Of a DNA stretch of 64,000 nt, positions 31,130-40,526 are shown in pieces. The translations under genes were made by a program, and so were the position numbers. The stretch is taken from contig JAJDJS010000008.1 of NCBI GenBank assembly GCA_030267325.1, positions 1 through 64,000 of the forward strand, written 5' to 3'. This stretch comes from Desulfosarcina sp. OttesenSCG-928-A07 (GTDB lineage Bacteria; Desulfobacterota; Desulfobacteria; Desulfobacterales; Desulfosarcinaceae). The notes beneath the pieces were generated by a model that ran no database searches, was not told the DNA's origin, and saw only the letters and a list, made by a program, of their open reading frames with translations. Numbering within the stretch: the stretch's first letter is position 1; each line of letters starts with the position of its first letter.

Positions 31130-31423
31130 TTATTCTGACACAAAGTAAATGCCGCATTTCTCGCACCTGCAGCCGTCCGGCACAACGTAATAAAGCGTGC
31201 TGCCACAGTTGCATCTATAGTACACTGGCGGCGTTACAGAAATATGGTTCAGTACCTTGTCGTTCCCGCACTTGCATGTCATCTCTCTGTTCCCTATCTC
31301 TATTCGCTGTGTAACCATGGCGCCGCATTTATTACAAATCCCACCGCCGTCGTAGAACCCGTCGTCATCTTTTGAGTCCGGAACCCTGCTGATATAATCT
31401 TCCAGATTGATAAGCTTTGCCAC
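31130..31423 (-). CDS. Small zinc-ribbon-like hypothetical protein
   Basis: Cys pairs CNKCGAM, CKCGN, CNCGS, CRCEKCG in a 97-aa ORF. Confidence 0.55.
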   Translation of the reverse strand: MAKLINLEDYISRVPDSKDDDGFYDGGGICNKCGAMVTQRIEIGNREMTCKCGNDKVLNHISVTPPVYYRCNCGSTLYYVVPDGCRCEKCGIYFVSE

Positions 31424-31578
31424 TTCTCATCCTTCTTCTGGGGTGCTGCCCGCTGCAGGCGAGCCAGCCAAACGAACGGCGTCGTACATAATGTTACGGG
31501 TTGTACGGCGCACCCCATACACCCGCATGATGTCACAGGACAGTAGATCCGATAACTTCCTGCTGAACGCCCCGTTCT

Positions 31579-33156
31579 TTACGCCTTAAAACTTTCCCGG
31601 TGGCCGGAATACCGCTCCCGTAATACAGGCTTTTCAATTTTTCCCGTGGGATTTCTCGGCACATCGGCAAAAATAATTTTCCTCGGCCGCTTGTACCGGG
31701 CCAGGGCTTGGCAGTATTCATCCACTGCTTCTTTAGTGAGGGTTGCGCCGGGTTTGACCTGGATAATGGCCGCTGCAATTTCTCCGAGCCTGGGGCTGGG
31801 AAGGCCGATCACCGCCACGTCGTGAATATCCGGATGGGCCATGAGAAAATCCTCGATTTCCACCGGGTAGATATTTTCGCCGCCGGTAATGACCACATCC
31901 TTTTTCCGGTCCACCAGCCAGATAAACCCGTCTTCATCTTCTCTGGCCACATCACCGGTGAGCAGCCAGCCGTCAATCAGGGTGGCGGCCGTGGCATCGG
32001 GATTTTTGTAATACTCCGTCATCACGCCCGGTCCCTTTACGATCAACTCGCCGGGCGTGCCTTGCGAAACTTTCTGACGATGGTCATCCACAATCTGGTA
32101 TTCCCAGTCGAACCCCGGAACACCGATGGCGCCCACCTTGTGCATGTTTTCAAGGCCCAGGTGAATGCAGCCCGGTCCTGTGGTTTCGCTCAGACCGTAA
32201 TTGGTGTCGTACTGGTGGTGGGGAAAGATTTTCTTCCACTCCAGGATCAGGCTGAGCGGCACTGGCTGGGCCCCGATGTGCATGAGCCGCCACTGGTCCA
32301 GGTGGTAGTTTTCCAGTTTCAGTTCGCCGCTTTTGATGGCCAGCAGAAGATCCATCACCCAGGGCACCAGCAGCCAGACAATGGTGACGTTTTCTTCGGA
32401 AACCGCCTCGATGATCCACCGGGGTTCAACGCCTTTGAGCAGCACCGCCTTGGCGCCCACAATAAAATTTCCGAACCAGTGCATTTTGGCGCCGGTGTGG
32501 TACAGGGGCGGAATACAGAGAAAATTGTCCCCATGGGTCTGGTTGTGGTGGCGGTTTTCCAGGTAGCATGCATGTTCCAGGTTGCGGTGGGTCAGGCGGA
32601 CGGCTTTGGGCATGCCGGTGGTGCCGGATGTAAAGTAAAGGGCTGCATCATCGCAGATATCAATGGCAACAGATGGCGGCGAATCCGCCGGGCAGGCGGC
32701 AATGAGGGGTTCCAGGGGCTCGGCCCATTCCGGACAGTCGGATGCCGGTCCCATAAAGAGAAAAGTCTCCACACACTGCCGGACCTGATCCCGTATCGCT
32801 TCAATCCGCTCCACAAATTCCGGACCGAAAATAAAAACACGGGCTTCGGCGGTGAGGGTACAATTGGCGATGGTCTGAGCCACAAATCGGAAATTTAAGG
32901 GGACAGCCCAGGCACCGGTGCGCAGAATTCCGAAATACACCGGAAGCCAGTCAATACCGTTCATCATCAGATGAATGACCCGGTCGCCTTTCCGAACCCC
33001 TCGGGTCATTAAAATCTGGGCAATGGCATTGGCCCTGTCATCAAAGGTTTTCCAGGTGATTTCCTGGCGCAGGGAACGTGCGGGTTCCCGTTCCACAAGA
33101 GCAATCTCCGATCCGTACATCCGCGCATTTCGGGCAAGAATATCAGTAATCAGCAT
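31579..33156 (-). CDS. Acyl-CoA synthetase (AMP-forming)
   Basis: YFTSGTTGMPKAVRLTHRNL, YGLSETTG, WLLTGDVAREDEDGFIWLVDRKKDVVITGGENIYP, PRNPTGKIEK. Confidence 0.94.
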   Translation of the reverse strand: MLITDILARNARMYGSEIALVEREPARSLRQEITWKTFDDRANAIAQILMTRGVRKGDRVIHLMMNGIDWLPVYFGILRTGAWAVPLNFRFVAQTIANCTLTAEARVFIFGPEFVERIEAIRDQVRQCVETFLFMGPASDCPEWAEPLEPLIAACPADSPPSVAIDICDDAALYFTSGTTGMPKAVRLTHRNLEHACYLENRHHNQTHGDNFLCIPPLYHTGAKMHWFGNFIVGAKAVLLKGVEPRWIIEAVSEENVTIVWLLVPWVMDLLLAIKSGELKLENYHLDQWRLMHIGAQPVPLSLILEWKKIFPHHQYDTNYGLSETTGPGCIHLGLENMHKVGAIGVPGFDWEYQIVDDHRQKVSQGTPGELIVKGPGVMTEYYKNPDATAATLIDGWLLTGDVAREDEDGFIWLVDRKKDVVITGGENIYPVEIEDFLMAHPDIHDVAVIGLPSPRLGEIAAAIIQVKPGATLTKEAVDEYCQALARYKRPRKIIFADVPRNPTGKIEKPVLRERYSGHRESFKA

Positions 33157-33219
33157 ACAAAAGCCTATTTCAAGGTAAAAGGTGGGTGGGGAAGTGGGCC
33201 ATGAACCGGTACCTGTTTT

Positions 33220-35562
33220 TTATGCCGGCCAGAAAATGGGCAGCACCCACACGGAAACCGCCATGACCACAACTGTCAGGGGAACGCCGATTTTCACATA
33301 ATCCATAAACTTGTATCCGCCGGGGCCCATGACCAGAAGGTGGGCCGGGTGGGAAAGGGGACTGGCATAGCTGGCAGAGGCCGCCATGGCAATGGTCATC
33401 ATCAAAAGTTGGGGCGATATGGCAAGGGCTGTCGCCGTGTTCAGGGCAATGGGCGACATGAGTACCACAAGCGCTGCTGTTGGAATCACCTGGGTGCCGG
33501 TAACCGTCACCAGAAAGAGTACCGCCACCACCCACCGGGGGCCCATATCCCCCACCATGCGGATCAGGGATTCGGCCACCAATTGGGCTGCGCCGGTATT
33601 TTGCACGGCAACCCCCAGGGGCAGCATACTGGCAATGAGAAAAATCACTTTCCATTCAACCGATCGGTAGGCATCTTCCATGGTAAGGCAACCGGTCAGC
33701 ACCATGAGTGCCGCGCCGGTGAGAGCGGCAATGGAGATGTGGACATATCCCAAAATAGCGCTGAGCAGCACGGTAATCATAATGATGGTGGAAAAAGGCG
33801 CTTTTTTGAGGAGCGGTGCCTGGGCGGCTTCCTTATCCAGCACCAGAAAATCCGTATCACGGGCCACAGCTGCGAGTTTTTTGCGCTGGCCGTACACCAG
33901 AAGCGCATCTCCGAACTGGAGCGGCATATTCTGAAGCTGGGTCCGGTGGGCGGTTCCCCTTCGCCAGACCGCCAGCACATTCAGCCCATAATGGTCCCGG
34001 AACCGCAGATCTGCCACGGTTTTGCCATCCAGGGTGGTTCGGGGCGACAGCAGGATTTCCGTGGCACCCACCTGCTGGGATTCCAGTTCTGTGGCCAGGC
34101 CTGCTGAAGGCGTCTTGATCACCAGTTCCTGAAGTCCTTCCAGCACTTCCAGATCCCGGGGCGCGCCCTGAAGGATCAACAGATCGTTTTCCTGAATGGT
34201 TTTTTCCGCCGGCGGCAGAAACAGCAGGGCATCCTTCCGGAAAATACCGAGAACCGTAAGGCCGAAGGCGTTTCCCAGGCGGCTTTCAATCAAATTCCGG
34301 CCAGCCAGGGCCGAACCCCTGGGGATCCGGATGGATAAGAGGTGTCCCTGTTCACCGGCCAGTTCGCCGATTTCTTCAGGATTCACAAAGGCGAAGGATT
34401 TCACCACAGTGTTTGCTACCATCCGATCAATGGATGCTTTTTCGCCTTCCAGCAGAAGCCGGTCGCCCGGTGCAAAACGACGCTGTTGTGGATTTTTGAT
34501 CTGAACACCGGCCGCATCGTGAAGGGTGAGCATATGGATCTGGTATTCTTTTCGCAAACCGGTCTGGACCAGGGTTTTGCCGATCAGCGACGAATTTTCC
34601 GAAAGGATGATCTCGGCGGCCATCTGCCGTTCACGGACAAGGTCGGTGGCGCGGGGGTCGATCTCCACCCGCAGCTGCTGGTTCCCGGTAAAAATACGCG
34701 TGTGATCCGTGTGCCCATGAACGATCAGGGTATCGCCCTCCTGAAGGATTTCATCGGAACTGGGTGCGAGAATCAACTCTTTCTGCCGCTGAATGCCCAC
34801 CACCGTGAGAAACAGGGCGGATCCCAGCCGGCTTTCGCTGAGGCTCCGGCCGGCCAGCTTTGAGCCTTTCCGGATTTGGGTGGTGAAAATATGGGTGTTC
34901 AGTTGATAGGAGGATTCCAGGTTTCCCTTGTCGTCGGCCTTTTTTTTGCCGTCCGGGTTGGGCAGAATGTAGCGGCCGATGAGAACGACAAAAAGAATGC
35001 CGGAAACCACAATGATGCCGGTGATGGGGGTGAAATCAAAAATTTTGAAAGGCGTCAGTCCGGCTGTTGCCAGTGCCTCGGTGGCGAGGATGTTGGGCGG
35101 TGTGGAAATACCAGTAAAGGGTCCTCCCAGAAGACACCCCAGGGCCAGGGGCATGAGGAGTCGGGCGGGGGGGCGGCCGCTGCGCCGGGCCAGATCCATG
35201 GTGGTGGGCAGCATAATGGCGGCCACTGTGGTGGTGTTGATTAATGCGGAAAGGATGCTGGCTGATGCCATCAGGGCAATAATCAAAACAATTTCACTGC
35301 GTTTGGCCAGGAGTTGAAGGGGGTAGCCAATCCGGTTGGCCACACCGGTACGGGTCAGACCGGCGGAAAGAATAAACATCCCGATAACCGTAATCACCGC
35401 CGGACTGCTGAATCCGGCAAGGGCCTCGTTGGCTGATACCAGCCCGGTCAGGGTCAGGGCCGACAGCACCAGAAGCCCGGTCAGGTCAACTGAAATCCAG
35501 CCGCTGACAAAAAGGATAAGTGCCGCAATGATGATAATGGAAAGAATAACGAGCGGAATCAT
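33220..35562 (-). CDS. SLC13/DASS-type transporter with TrkA-C domains
   Basis: Membrane halves flank repeated TrkA-C-like segments (GRNLIESRLGNAFGLTVLGI); INTTTVAAIMLPTTMDLA. Start reassigned to MIPLVILSI. Confidence 0.9.
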   Translation of the reverse strand: MIPLVILSIIIIAALILFVSGWISVDLTGLLVLSALTLTGLVSANEALAGFSSPAVITVIGMFILSAGLTRTGVANRIGYPLQLLAKRSEIVLIIALMASASILSALINTTTVAAIMLPTTMDLARRSGRPPARLLMPLALGCLLGGPFTGISTPPNILATEALATAGLTPFKIFDFTPITGIIVVSGILFVVLIGRYILPNPDGKKKADDKGNLESSYQLNTHIFTTQIRKGSKLAGRSLSESRLGSALFLTVVGIQRQKELILAPSSDEILQEGDTLIVHGHTDHTRIFTGNQQLRVEIDPRATDLVRERQMAAEIILSENSSLIGKTLVQTGLRKEYQIHMLTLHDAAGVQIKNPQQRRFAPGDRLLLEGEKASIDRMVANTVVKSFAFVNPEEIGELAGEQGHLLSIRIPRGSALAGRNLIESRLGNAFGLTVLGIFRKDALLFLPPAEKTIQENDLLILQGAPRDLEVLEGLQELVIKTPSAGLATELESQQVGATEILLSPRTTLDGKTVADLRFRDHYGLNVLAVWRRGTAHRTQLQNMPLQFGDALLVYGQRKKLAAVARDTDFLVLDKEAAQAPLLKKAPFSTIIMITVLLSAILGYVHISIAALTGAALMVLTGCLTMEDAYRSVEWKVIFLIASMLPLGVAVQNTGAAQLVAESLIRMVGDMGPRWVVAVLFLVTVTGTQVIPTAALVVLMSPIALNTATALAISPQLLMMTIAMAASASYASPLSHPAHLLVMGPGGYKFMDYVKIGVPLTVVVMAVSVWVLPIFWPA

Positions 35563-35799
35563 GGGGATGAATGATCCTGAAATCAAGGTTTTTGAGAGCC
35601 TGCAAGGAAGCGTACCCTGCCTGTTTGCCGCTGAAGTCAAAACGGACGGATGAAACCATAAAATGGGTATGAAGACAAGCGTTGTCCGTGTCAAAGCGCA
35701 TTTTTTGAGTGAATGACGCTGCGTGCTGCACCTTGACACATTTTGGCAAAGTCAGTACTGTTTCATTCTTTAACATGTTCGGCACAGACGGAGGGCGCC

Positions 35800-36153
35800 A
35801 TGTTCGGTATCGGGATGACAGAGTTGCTTGTGATTCTGGCAGTGGCCCTGATTTTTATCGGGCCCAAAAAGCTGCCGGATCTGGCTAAATCCCTGGGAAA
35901 AGCCATGGGTGAGTTCAAAAAAGCCACCACAGACCTGAAAGAAAGCATCACGTTTGATCCGGACCCGGATCCTGTGGACAAGCACATACCGCCACCTGTT
36001 ACCGCCTCATCTCCCGCCCCCCTGAATGAAGCTGAGCCTGCTGAACAGCAACATGTTCCAGATTCCGAACATACCCCTGAAACCGAAAACGCCACCGCTT
36101 CTGATGACAACCGAGAAAAAGAACAAACCTCTGCCCACGGCCTCGACGGATAA
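35800..36153 (+). CDS. Twin-arginine translocase subunit TatA/TatB
   Basis: [42 protein letters not shown]. Confidence 0.93.
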   Translation: MFGIGMTELLVILAVALIFIGPKKLPDLAKSLGKAMGEFKKATTDLKESITFDPDPDPVDKHIPPPVTASSPAPLNEAEPAEQQHVPDSEHTPETENATASDDNREKEQTSAHGLDG

Positions 36154-36970
36154 GGACGAAGCCTCAGGCGATATCAAAATTCCCTTTACCGAGCATCTGG
36201 AAGAGCTCCGGAAACGTCTGATTATTTGTCTCAGCGCGACGGGGATTGGGTTTTTGATCTGCTACGGGTTCAAGGAAAGGCTTTTTCAGCTTCTCATCCG
36301 GCCCCTGGTAAAGGTGATGAAAAAGGGGGAAACCCTTATTTATACCGGGCTCCCTGAAGCGTTTTTTACTTATTTAAAGGCGGCGTTTATCGGTGGCCTG
36401 ATTCTGGCCACGCCGGTTATTCTTTACCAGTTCTGGATGTTTGTGGTACCTGGGCTGTATGACCGGGAAAAACGGCTGCTTTTTCCTATTGTTTGCCTGT
36501 CTTCGTTCTTTTTTGCGGCAGGTGGGTTTTTTGGTTATTTTATTGCGTTTCCCGTGGGGTTTGAATTTTTTCTCAGTTTTGCCACGGACAACATCCGCCC
36601 CATGCTGACCATGAAGGAATACTTGGCGTTTTCCGCCAAAATGCTCCTGGCCTTTGGGGTGATTTTTGAGCTTCCCCTGGTGATCATTTTTCTGGTCAAG
36701 CTGGGCGTGGTGACGGTTCCGTTTCTGACAAAAAACCGGAAATACATGATTGCGCTGGCCTTTATTGTCGGTGCGATTCTGACGCCGCCTGATGTGGTGT
36801 CCCAGACCATGATGGCTGTCCCCATGCTGGTGCTTTATGAAGTGGGTGTTATCGGCGCCAAGATCGTTGTTCGGAAAAAAGATAAAGAGAAGAATGCGGA
36901 AAAGGACGCGCCCGAGGATGCACAGGACGAGGCTTCCCCCAAAGCGGGCGAACAACACGACGCCCCATGA
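36104..36970 (+). CDS. tatC: Twin-arginine translocase subunit TatC
   Basis: [56 protein letters not shown]; overlaps tatA/B in another frame. Confidence 0.95.
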   Translation: MTTEKKNKPLPTASTDKDEASGDIKIPFTEHLEELRKRLIICLSATGIGFLICYGFKERLFQLLIRPLVKVMKKGETLIYTGLPEAFFTYLKAAFIGGLILATPVILYQFWMFVVPGLYDREKRLLFPIVCLSSFFFAAGGFFGYFIAFPVGFEFFLSFATDNIRPMLTMKEYLAFSAKMLLAFGVIFELPLVIIFLVKLGVVTVPFLTKNRKYMIALAFIVGAILTPPDVVSQTMMAVPMLVLYEVGVIGAKIVVRKKDKEKNAEKDAPEDAQDEASPKAGEQHDAP

Positions 36971-38694
36971 CCGACTCAACGATTTTCCCTGTGCAATACG
37001 GGTTGACGCTGAAAACAACAGCCGCTGCAACGGGATATTTTTCAGCTGATCCAAAGCCCCTGCCTTCCTTTGAAGCTGCATTGGCGTACCAGCGCCGCTG
37101 CCCAAATGACAGTTTTATGCGGACGTATCTGTTGGGCCTTTTATGCGCCATGGATGCGGATCAGGTGATCGCAAGGCTCGATGAAACACCGGAAACCGAT
37201 CTCCTGTTCCGTTCGTTGGTTCTGGAAGCGGCATGGCTCAGCCCGCATCTGGAACCACTGAAAAAGCGGTTTCGTTCCCGTGACAGCCGCCGGCTGGCCG
37301 GACAGAGCCCCCTCATCAGCCTCAGGTCTGCAATTCTTGGGGATCAGGCCCTTCACCAGAAATGGGCGGCCCTTTTTCATTCCAATTTTACCCGCCACCG
37401 GCCCTTGCCGCCCCCTGAAAAAACAGGACTTTCCTTTCCGGTTCCCAGTGTGAACGGCCATGACCTGCTTTTGCCAGAATCCGCTCACCTCAAATCCATT
37501 CTTCCGATGTGCCTGGCGGAAAAAGAAGCCCTTTCCAAGGGGGAGCCCCGGCCGCTGCTTGAAGAAACCCTTTCCCGGGCCCTTGCCGCACTTTCCCGCA
37601 TTTCTGTGTTTGACGGTCCGGAGATGCGGCACCAGTCATCCTTAAGTCCCTGCGCCCTGCTTCGGAAGTGGCGGTTTTCCCGTGATATTGACTGCGGCGC
37701 CCTGGGCTACACCCTTTCCGGTACCCAGACATCCTACGGCCGGGGAGTTTCTGTGGACAAAGCCCGGGTATCCTGCCTCATGGAAGTGGTGGAGCGGTAT
37801 TCCTCCTTTGCTGGTGTGGACCCAACCCATGTGCGGGAAACACGCCGGCCCCATCCACTGGTTCACGGCAGTTTATCGTCCCTCCGGTCAGATGGCCGCC
37901 ATGTGCTGGATCCCAATCAGCTGAACCTGGAAGTTCCTTATCGCGATGAACCGCTGTACTGGATGGCAGGTGAAGAATGCACGGCAGCCGGCAGTCGGGA
38001 CATCTGGGTGCCGGTTCAGTGTGTGTTTTTGTTCTGTAATCTGGATGAGCGAACTTTGTTTTCCGGGTTGGGATCCACAGGCCTGGCATCCGGCAATACC
38101 ATTGCCGAAGCCCGTCTGAGCGCCCTGTACGAACTTCTGGAGCGGGACAGCGAGGCGGTTTCTCCCTACCATTTTTCCCGGTGTTTCCGCATCTGGGCCA
38201 AAAATGAAAAAATGGCAGCATTGCTGGGCGACTATCAGGCAAGGGGAATCCATGTCCAATTTCAGGACATCAGCCCGGCTTTTGGCATTCCCGTTTGCAC
38301 CGCCTTTGTCACAGGTCGGGATGGGACTGTCTTCAGGGGCGGCGGTGCACACCTGGACGGAAAAAAAGCGGTGCTGTCGGCCCTGACGGAAATTCCATAC
38401 CCTTATCCGGAAGGACCGCCTTCGGCGCCGGCCATTCCGGATTTGCCGTGGCTTCAATACGAGGATCTCCCTGATTTTTCCACGGGCATTCCAGACCTGG
38501 ACCTGCAGATCGTCGAGAAAACACTTGCGGCCAATGGGTTTTCCCCCATTTATGTGGACATTACCCGAAAAGATCTGGATATTCCGGTGGTCCGGGCGAT
38601 TATCCCCGGTTTTGAGATTATGGCTGATTTTGACATGTATACCCGGATCAGCCCCAGGCTGTTCAACACATATCTGAAGATGTTTAAAACATAA
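36967..38694 (+). CDS. YcaO-domain protein
   Basis: SYGRGVSVDKARVSCLMEVVERYSSF, GLGSTGLASGNTIAEARLSALYELLERDS, IYVDITRKDLDIPVVRAIIPG are YcaO motifs; ATGA overlap with tatC. Confidence 0.88.
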   Translation: MTDSTIFPVQYGLTLKTTAAATGYFSADPKPLPSFEAALAYQRRCPNDSFMRTYLLGLLCAMDADQVIARLDETPETDLLFRSLVLEAAWLSPHLEPLKKRFRSRDSRRLAGQSPLISLRSAILGDQALHQKWAALFHSNFTRHRPLPPPEKTGLSFPVPSVNGHDLLLPESAHLKSILPMCLAEKEALSKGEPRPLLEETLSRALAALSRISVFDGPEMRHQSSLSPCALLRKWRFSRDIDCGALGYTLSGTQTSYGRGVSVDKARVSCLMEVVERYSSFAGVDPTHVRETRRPHPLVHGSLSSLRSDGRHVLDPNQLNLEVPYRDEPLYWMAGEECTAAGSRDIWVPVQCVFLFCNLDERTLFSGLGSTGLASGNTIAEARLSALYELLERDSEAVSPYHFSRCFRIWAKNEKMAALLGDYQARGIHVQFQDISPAFGIPVCTAFVTGRDGTVFRGGGAHLDGKKAVLSALTEIPYPYPEGPPSAPAIPDLPWLQYEDLPDFSTGIPDLDLQIVEKTLAANGFSPIYVDITRKDLDIPVVRAIIPGFEIMADFDMYTRISPRLFNTYLKMFKT

Positions 38695-38822
38695 CAGGGT
38701 GAAGGGCTGAAAAAACAGGCAGCCTCATCATTTTGGCCCTGTTGCCGGTTACCCCTTCTTGATCCTGTCCAAATCCAGAAACGCCGCGAATGGAAGCGAA
38801 AATCACAGGAAAGATTTCTCCC

Positions 38823-39638
38823 ATGCCCAAAACCCCAAAAGTTGCCCTGGTGCTGGGCGCGATCAAGGGCATCGGAAAAGCTATTGCCCTGGACCTGCTT
38901 CAGCAAAAGATTCGGGTGGTTGCCACCTTTTATGACTGGCCGGAAAGCCGGGCTGCCATGGAAGCGGATTTTGCCGCCACCGGAACCGATCACCTGATCA
39001 TCAAAATGGACCTTCTGGATACGGAGGCGATCCGCACCCTTCCGGACCAGATCATGAACCGGTTTGGCCGGCTGGATATTCTGATTAACAATATTGAGCG
39101 GGGTGGATGGCCTGTGGTGCATGGTGCCTATGTCCGCGATCAGTGGGATCTGGAACTGGCCACTACGCTCCGGGCCAAACGGTGGATATTTGATGCGGTT
39201 TTTCCATTGTTAAAGGCCTCCGGCGACAGCGCGGTGGTCAACATCTCATCCATTGCCGGCATGGTGGGCCGCAGCGGACCGGCAAGTTATCTGTTCAATG
39301 AAGGCTATGCGGCCGCCAATCGGGGCATTTCCCTGCTTACGGAAACATGGGCGCGGATCGGCGCTCCTGAAGTGCGGGTGAACGAATTGATGCTCGGCGT
39401 TGTGGAAACCCGGCACGGCCCCCAAACCCGGGGATGGGAGCTCTTAACAGAAGCCCAGCAACAGGCCATTGTGGATCATACACTGGTGGGTAGAATCGGT
39501 CGGCTTGACGATGTGGTGCGCGCGGTGCGGTTTTTGACTGACGATGCGCCCTTTATGACCGGCGCGGTCTTGCGTCTGGACGGCGGTTATGTCCTCGGCG
39601 GAGACCCGGTTGCGCCCATGCCGGATGGGGTGGTGTGA
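38823..39638 (+). CDS. SDR-family oxidoreductase-like protein with altered active site
   Basis: VALVLGAIKGIGKAIALDL, RLDILINNIERGG, VVNISSIAG; no YxxxK (see findings). Confidence 0.85.
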   Translation: MPKTPKVALVLGAIKGIGKAIALDLLQQKIRVVATFYDWPESRAAMEADFAATGTDHLIIKMDLLDTEAIRTLPDQIMNRFGRLDILINNIERGGWPVVHGAYVRDQWDLELATTLRAKRWIFDAVFPLLKASGDSAVVNISSIAGMVGRSGPASYLFNEGYAAANRGISLLTETWARIGAPEVRVNELMLGVVETRHGPQTRGWELLTEAQQQAIVDHTLVGRIGRLDDVVRAVRFLTDDAPFMTGAVLRLDGGYVLGGDPVAPMPDGVV

Positions 39639-39756
39639 GGTGTGTCATAATTTTTACCGGGTGTTTGGCGCAATATGGGTCCTTTTTGTGGATATGCTTT
39701 TGAATGCGCCAATCAGCCCACCGATGGTTTTGCATCTTCCTGCCGGATGTCCTGTA

Positions 39757-39778
39757 GGGGCGCATCGCGATGCGCCCT
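39757..39778. repeat. GC-rich palindrome (GGGGCGCATCGCGATGCGCCC)
   Basis: Perfect GCGCATCGCGATGCGC core, extended by GGG/CCC. Confidence 0.7.
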
Positions 39779-39807
39779 CAAGAACGCCTTGGGCCGATCT
39801 TTTCAGT

Positions 39808-40407
39808 TCACAAAAGCGAGAATTCACGCCTGTACTGCGCCATGGTATTTGTGCAATGGTGCGTTGCACAATGTTCCGATCCGGTTTTGGGGATAAAAAA
39901 ACGTGATGTGTCAACGCCTTCCAGTTCCAGCAGCTTGATTTTGATATCAATACCGCCGGCATACCCGGTGAGACTGCCGTTTGACCCCACAACCCGGTGG
40001 CAGGGGATGATGATGGAAATGGGGTTGTGCCCCACCGCACCGCCCACCGCCTGACCGGACATGGTTTTCCTGTTCATTCGGATGGCCATCTTTTTGGCGA
40101 TTTCCCCGTATGTGGTACACGCACCATAGGGAATCTCACATAAAATATCCCAAACAACCTTTCTGAATTCGCTGCCGGCAGGATCCAGCGGCAGATCCGA
40201 AATTTCTGGCTTGTTTCCTGCAAAGTAGGCATCAAGCCAGTTTTTTGCCTTGATCAAAACCGGCAAATCGGGTTTTTCCACCAGATTTTCCTTCACCGTG
40301 GCTGCGAAATATTTCTGCCCGTGGTTCCAGAGGCCGACGATGCTGTCGCCGTCACTGGCCAAGGTGATTGCCCCCAGGGGAGAAGCGTAACAGGTCGAAT
40401 AAAACAT
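39808..40407 (-). CDS. Methylated-DNA--protein-cysteine methyltransferase
   Basis: VGGAVGHNPISIIIPCHRVVGSNGSLTGYAGG (PCHRV active site). Start reassigned to MFYSTCYASPLG. Confidence 0.93.
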   Translation of the reverse strand: MFYSTCYASPLGAITLASDGDSIVGLWNHGQKYFAATVKENLVEKPDLPVLIKAKNWLDAYFAGNKPEISDLPLDPAGSEFRKVVWDILCEIPYGACTTYGEIAKKMAIRMNRKTMSGQAVGGAVGHNPISIIIPCHRVVGSNGSLTGYAGGIDIKIKLLELEGVDTSRFFIPKTGSEHCATHHCTNTMAQYRREFSLL

Positions 40408-40526
40408 CGCTGTTCTCCTTATCTTCCAATGTATTCCACAACCGGGCGTCAGCCGCGTTATTTCCAGTTTTGGATGAGCGCAAAAGTTGAAAGTAAAAAA
40501 CGAGAAAAAGGGCGTGGGATGAACGC

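Noticed and set aside
31708-32898. 396-aa ORF antisense to acyl-CoA synthetase
   Set aside because: The minus-strand gene has intact AMP-binding motifs; the antisense translation has no domain features.
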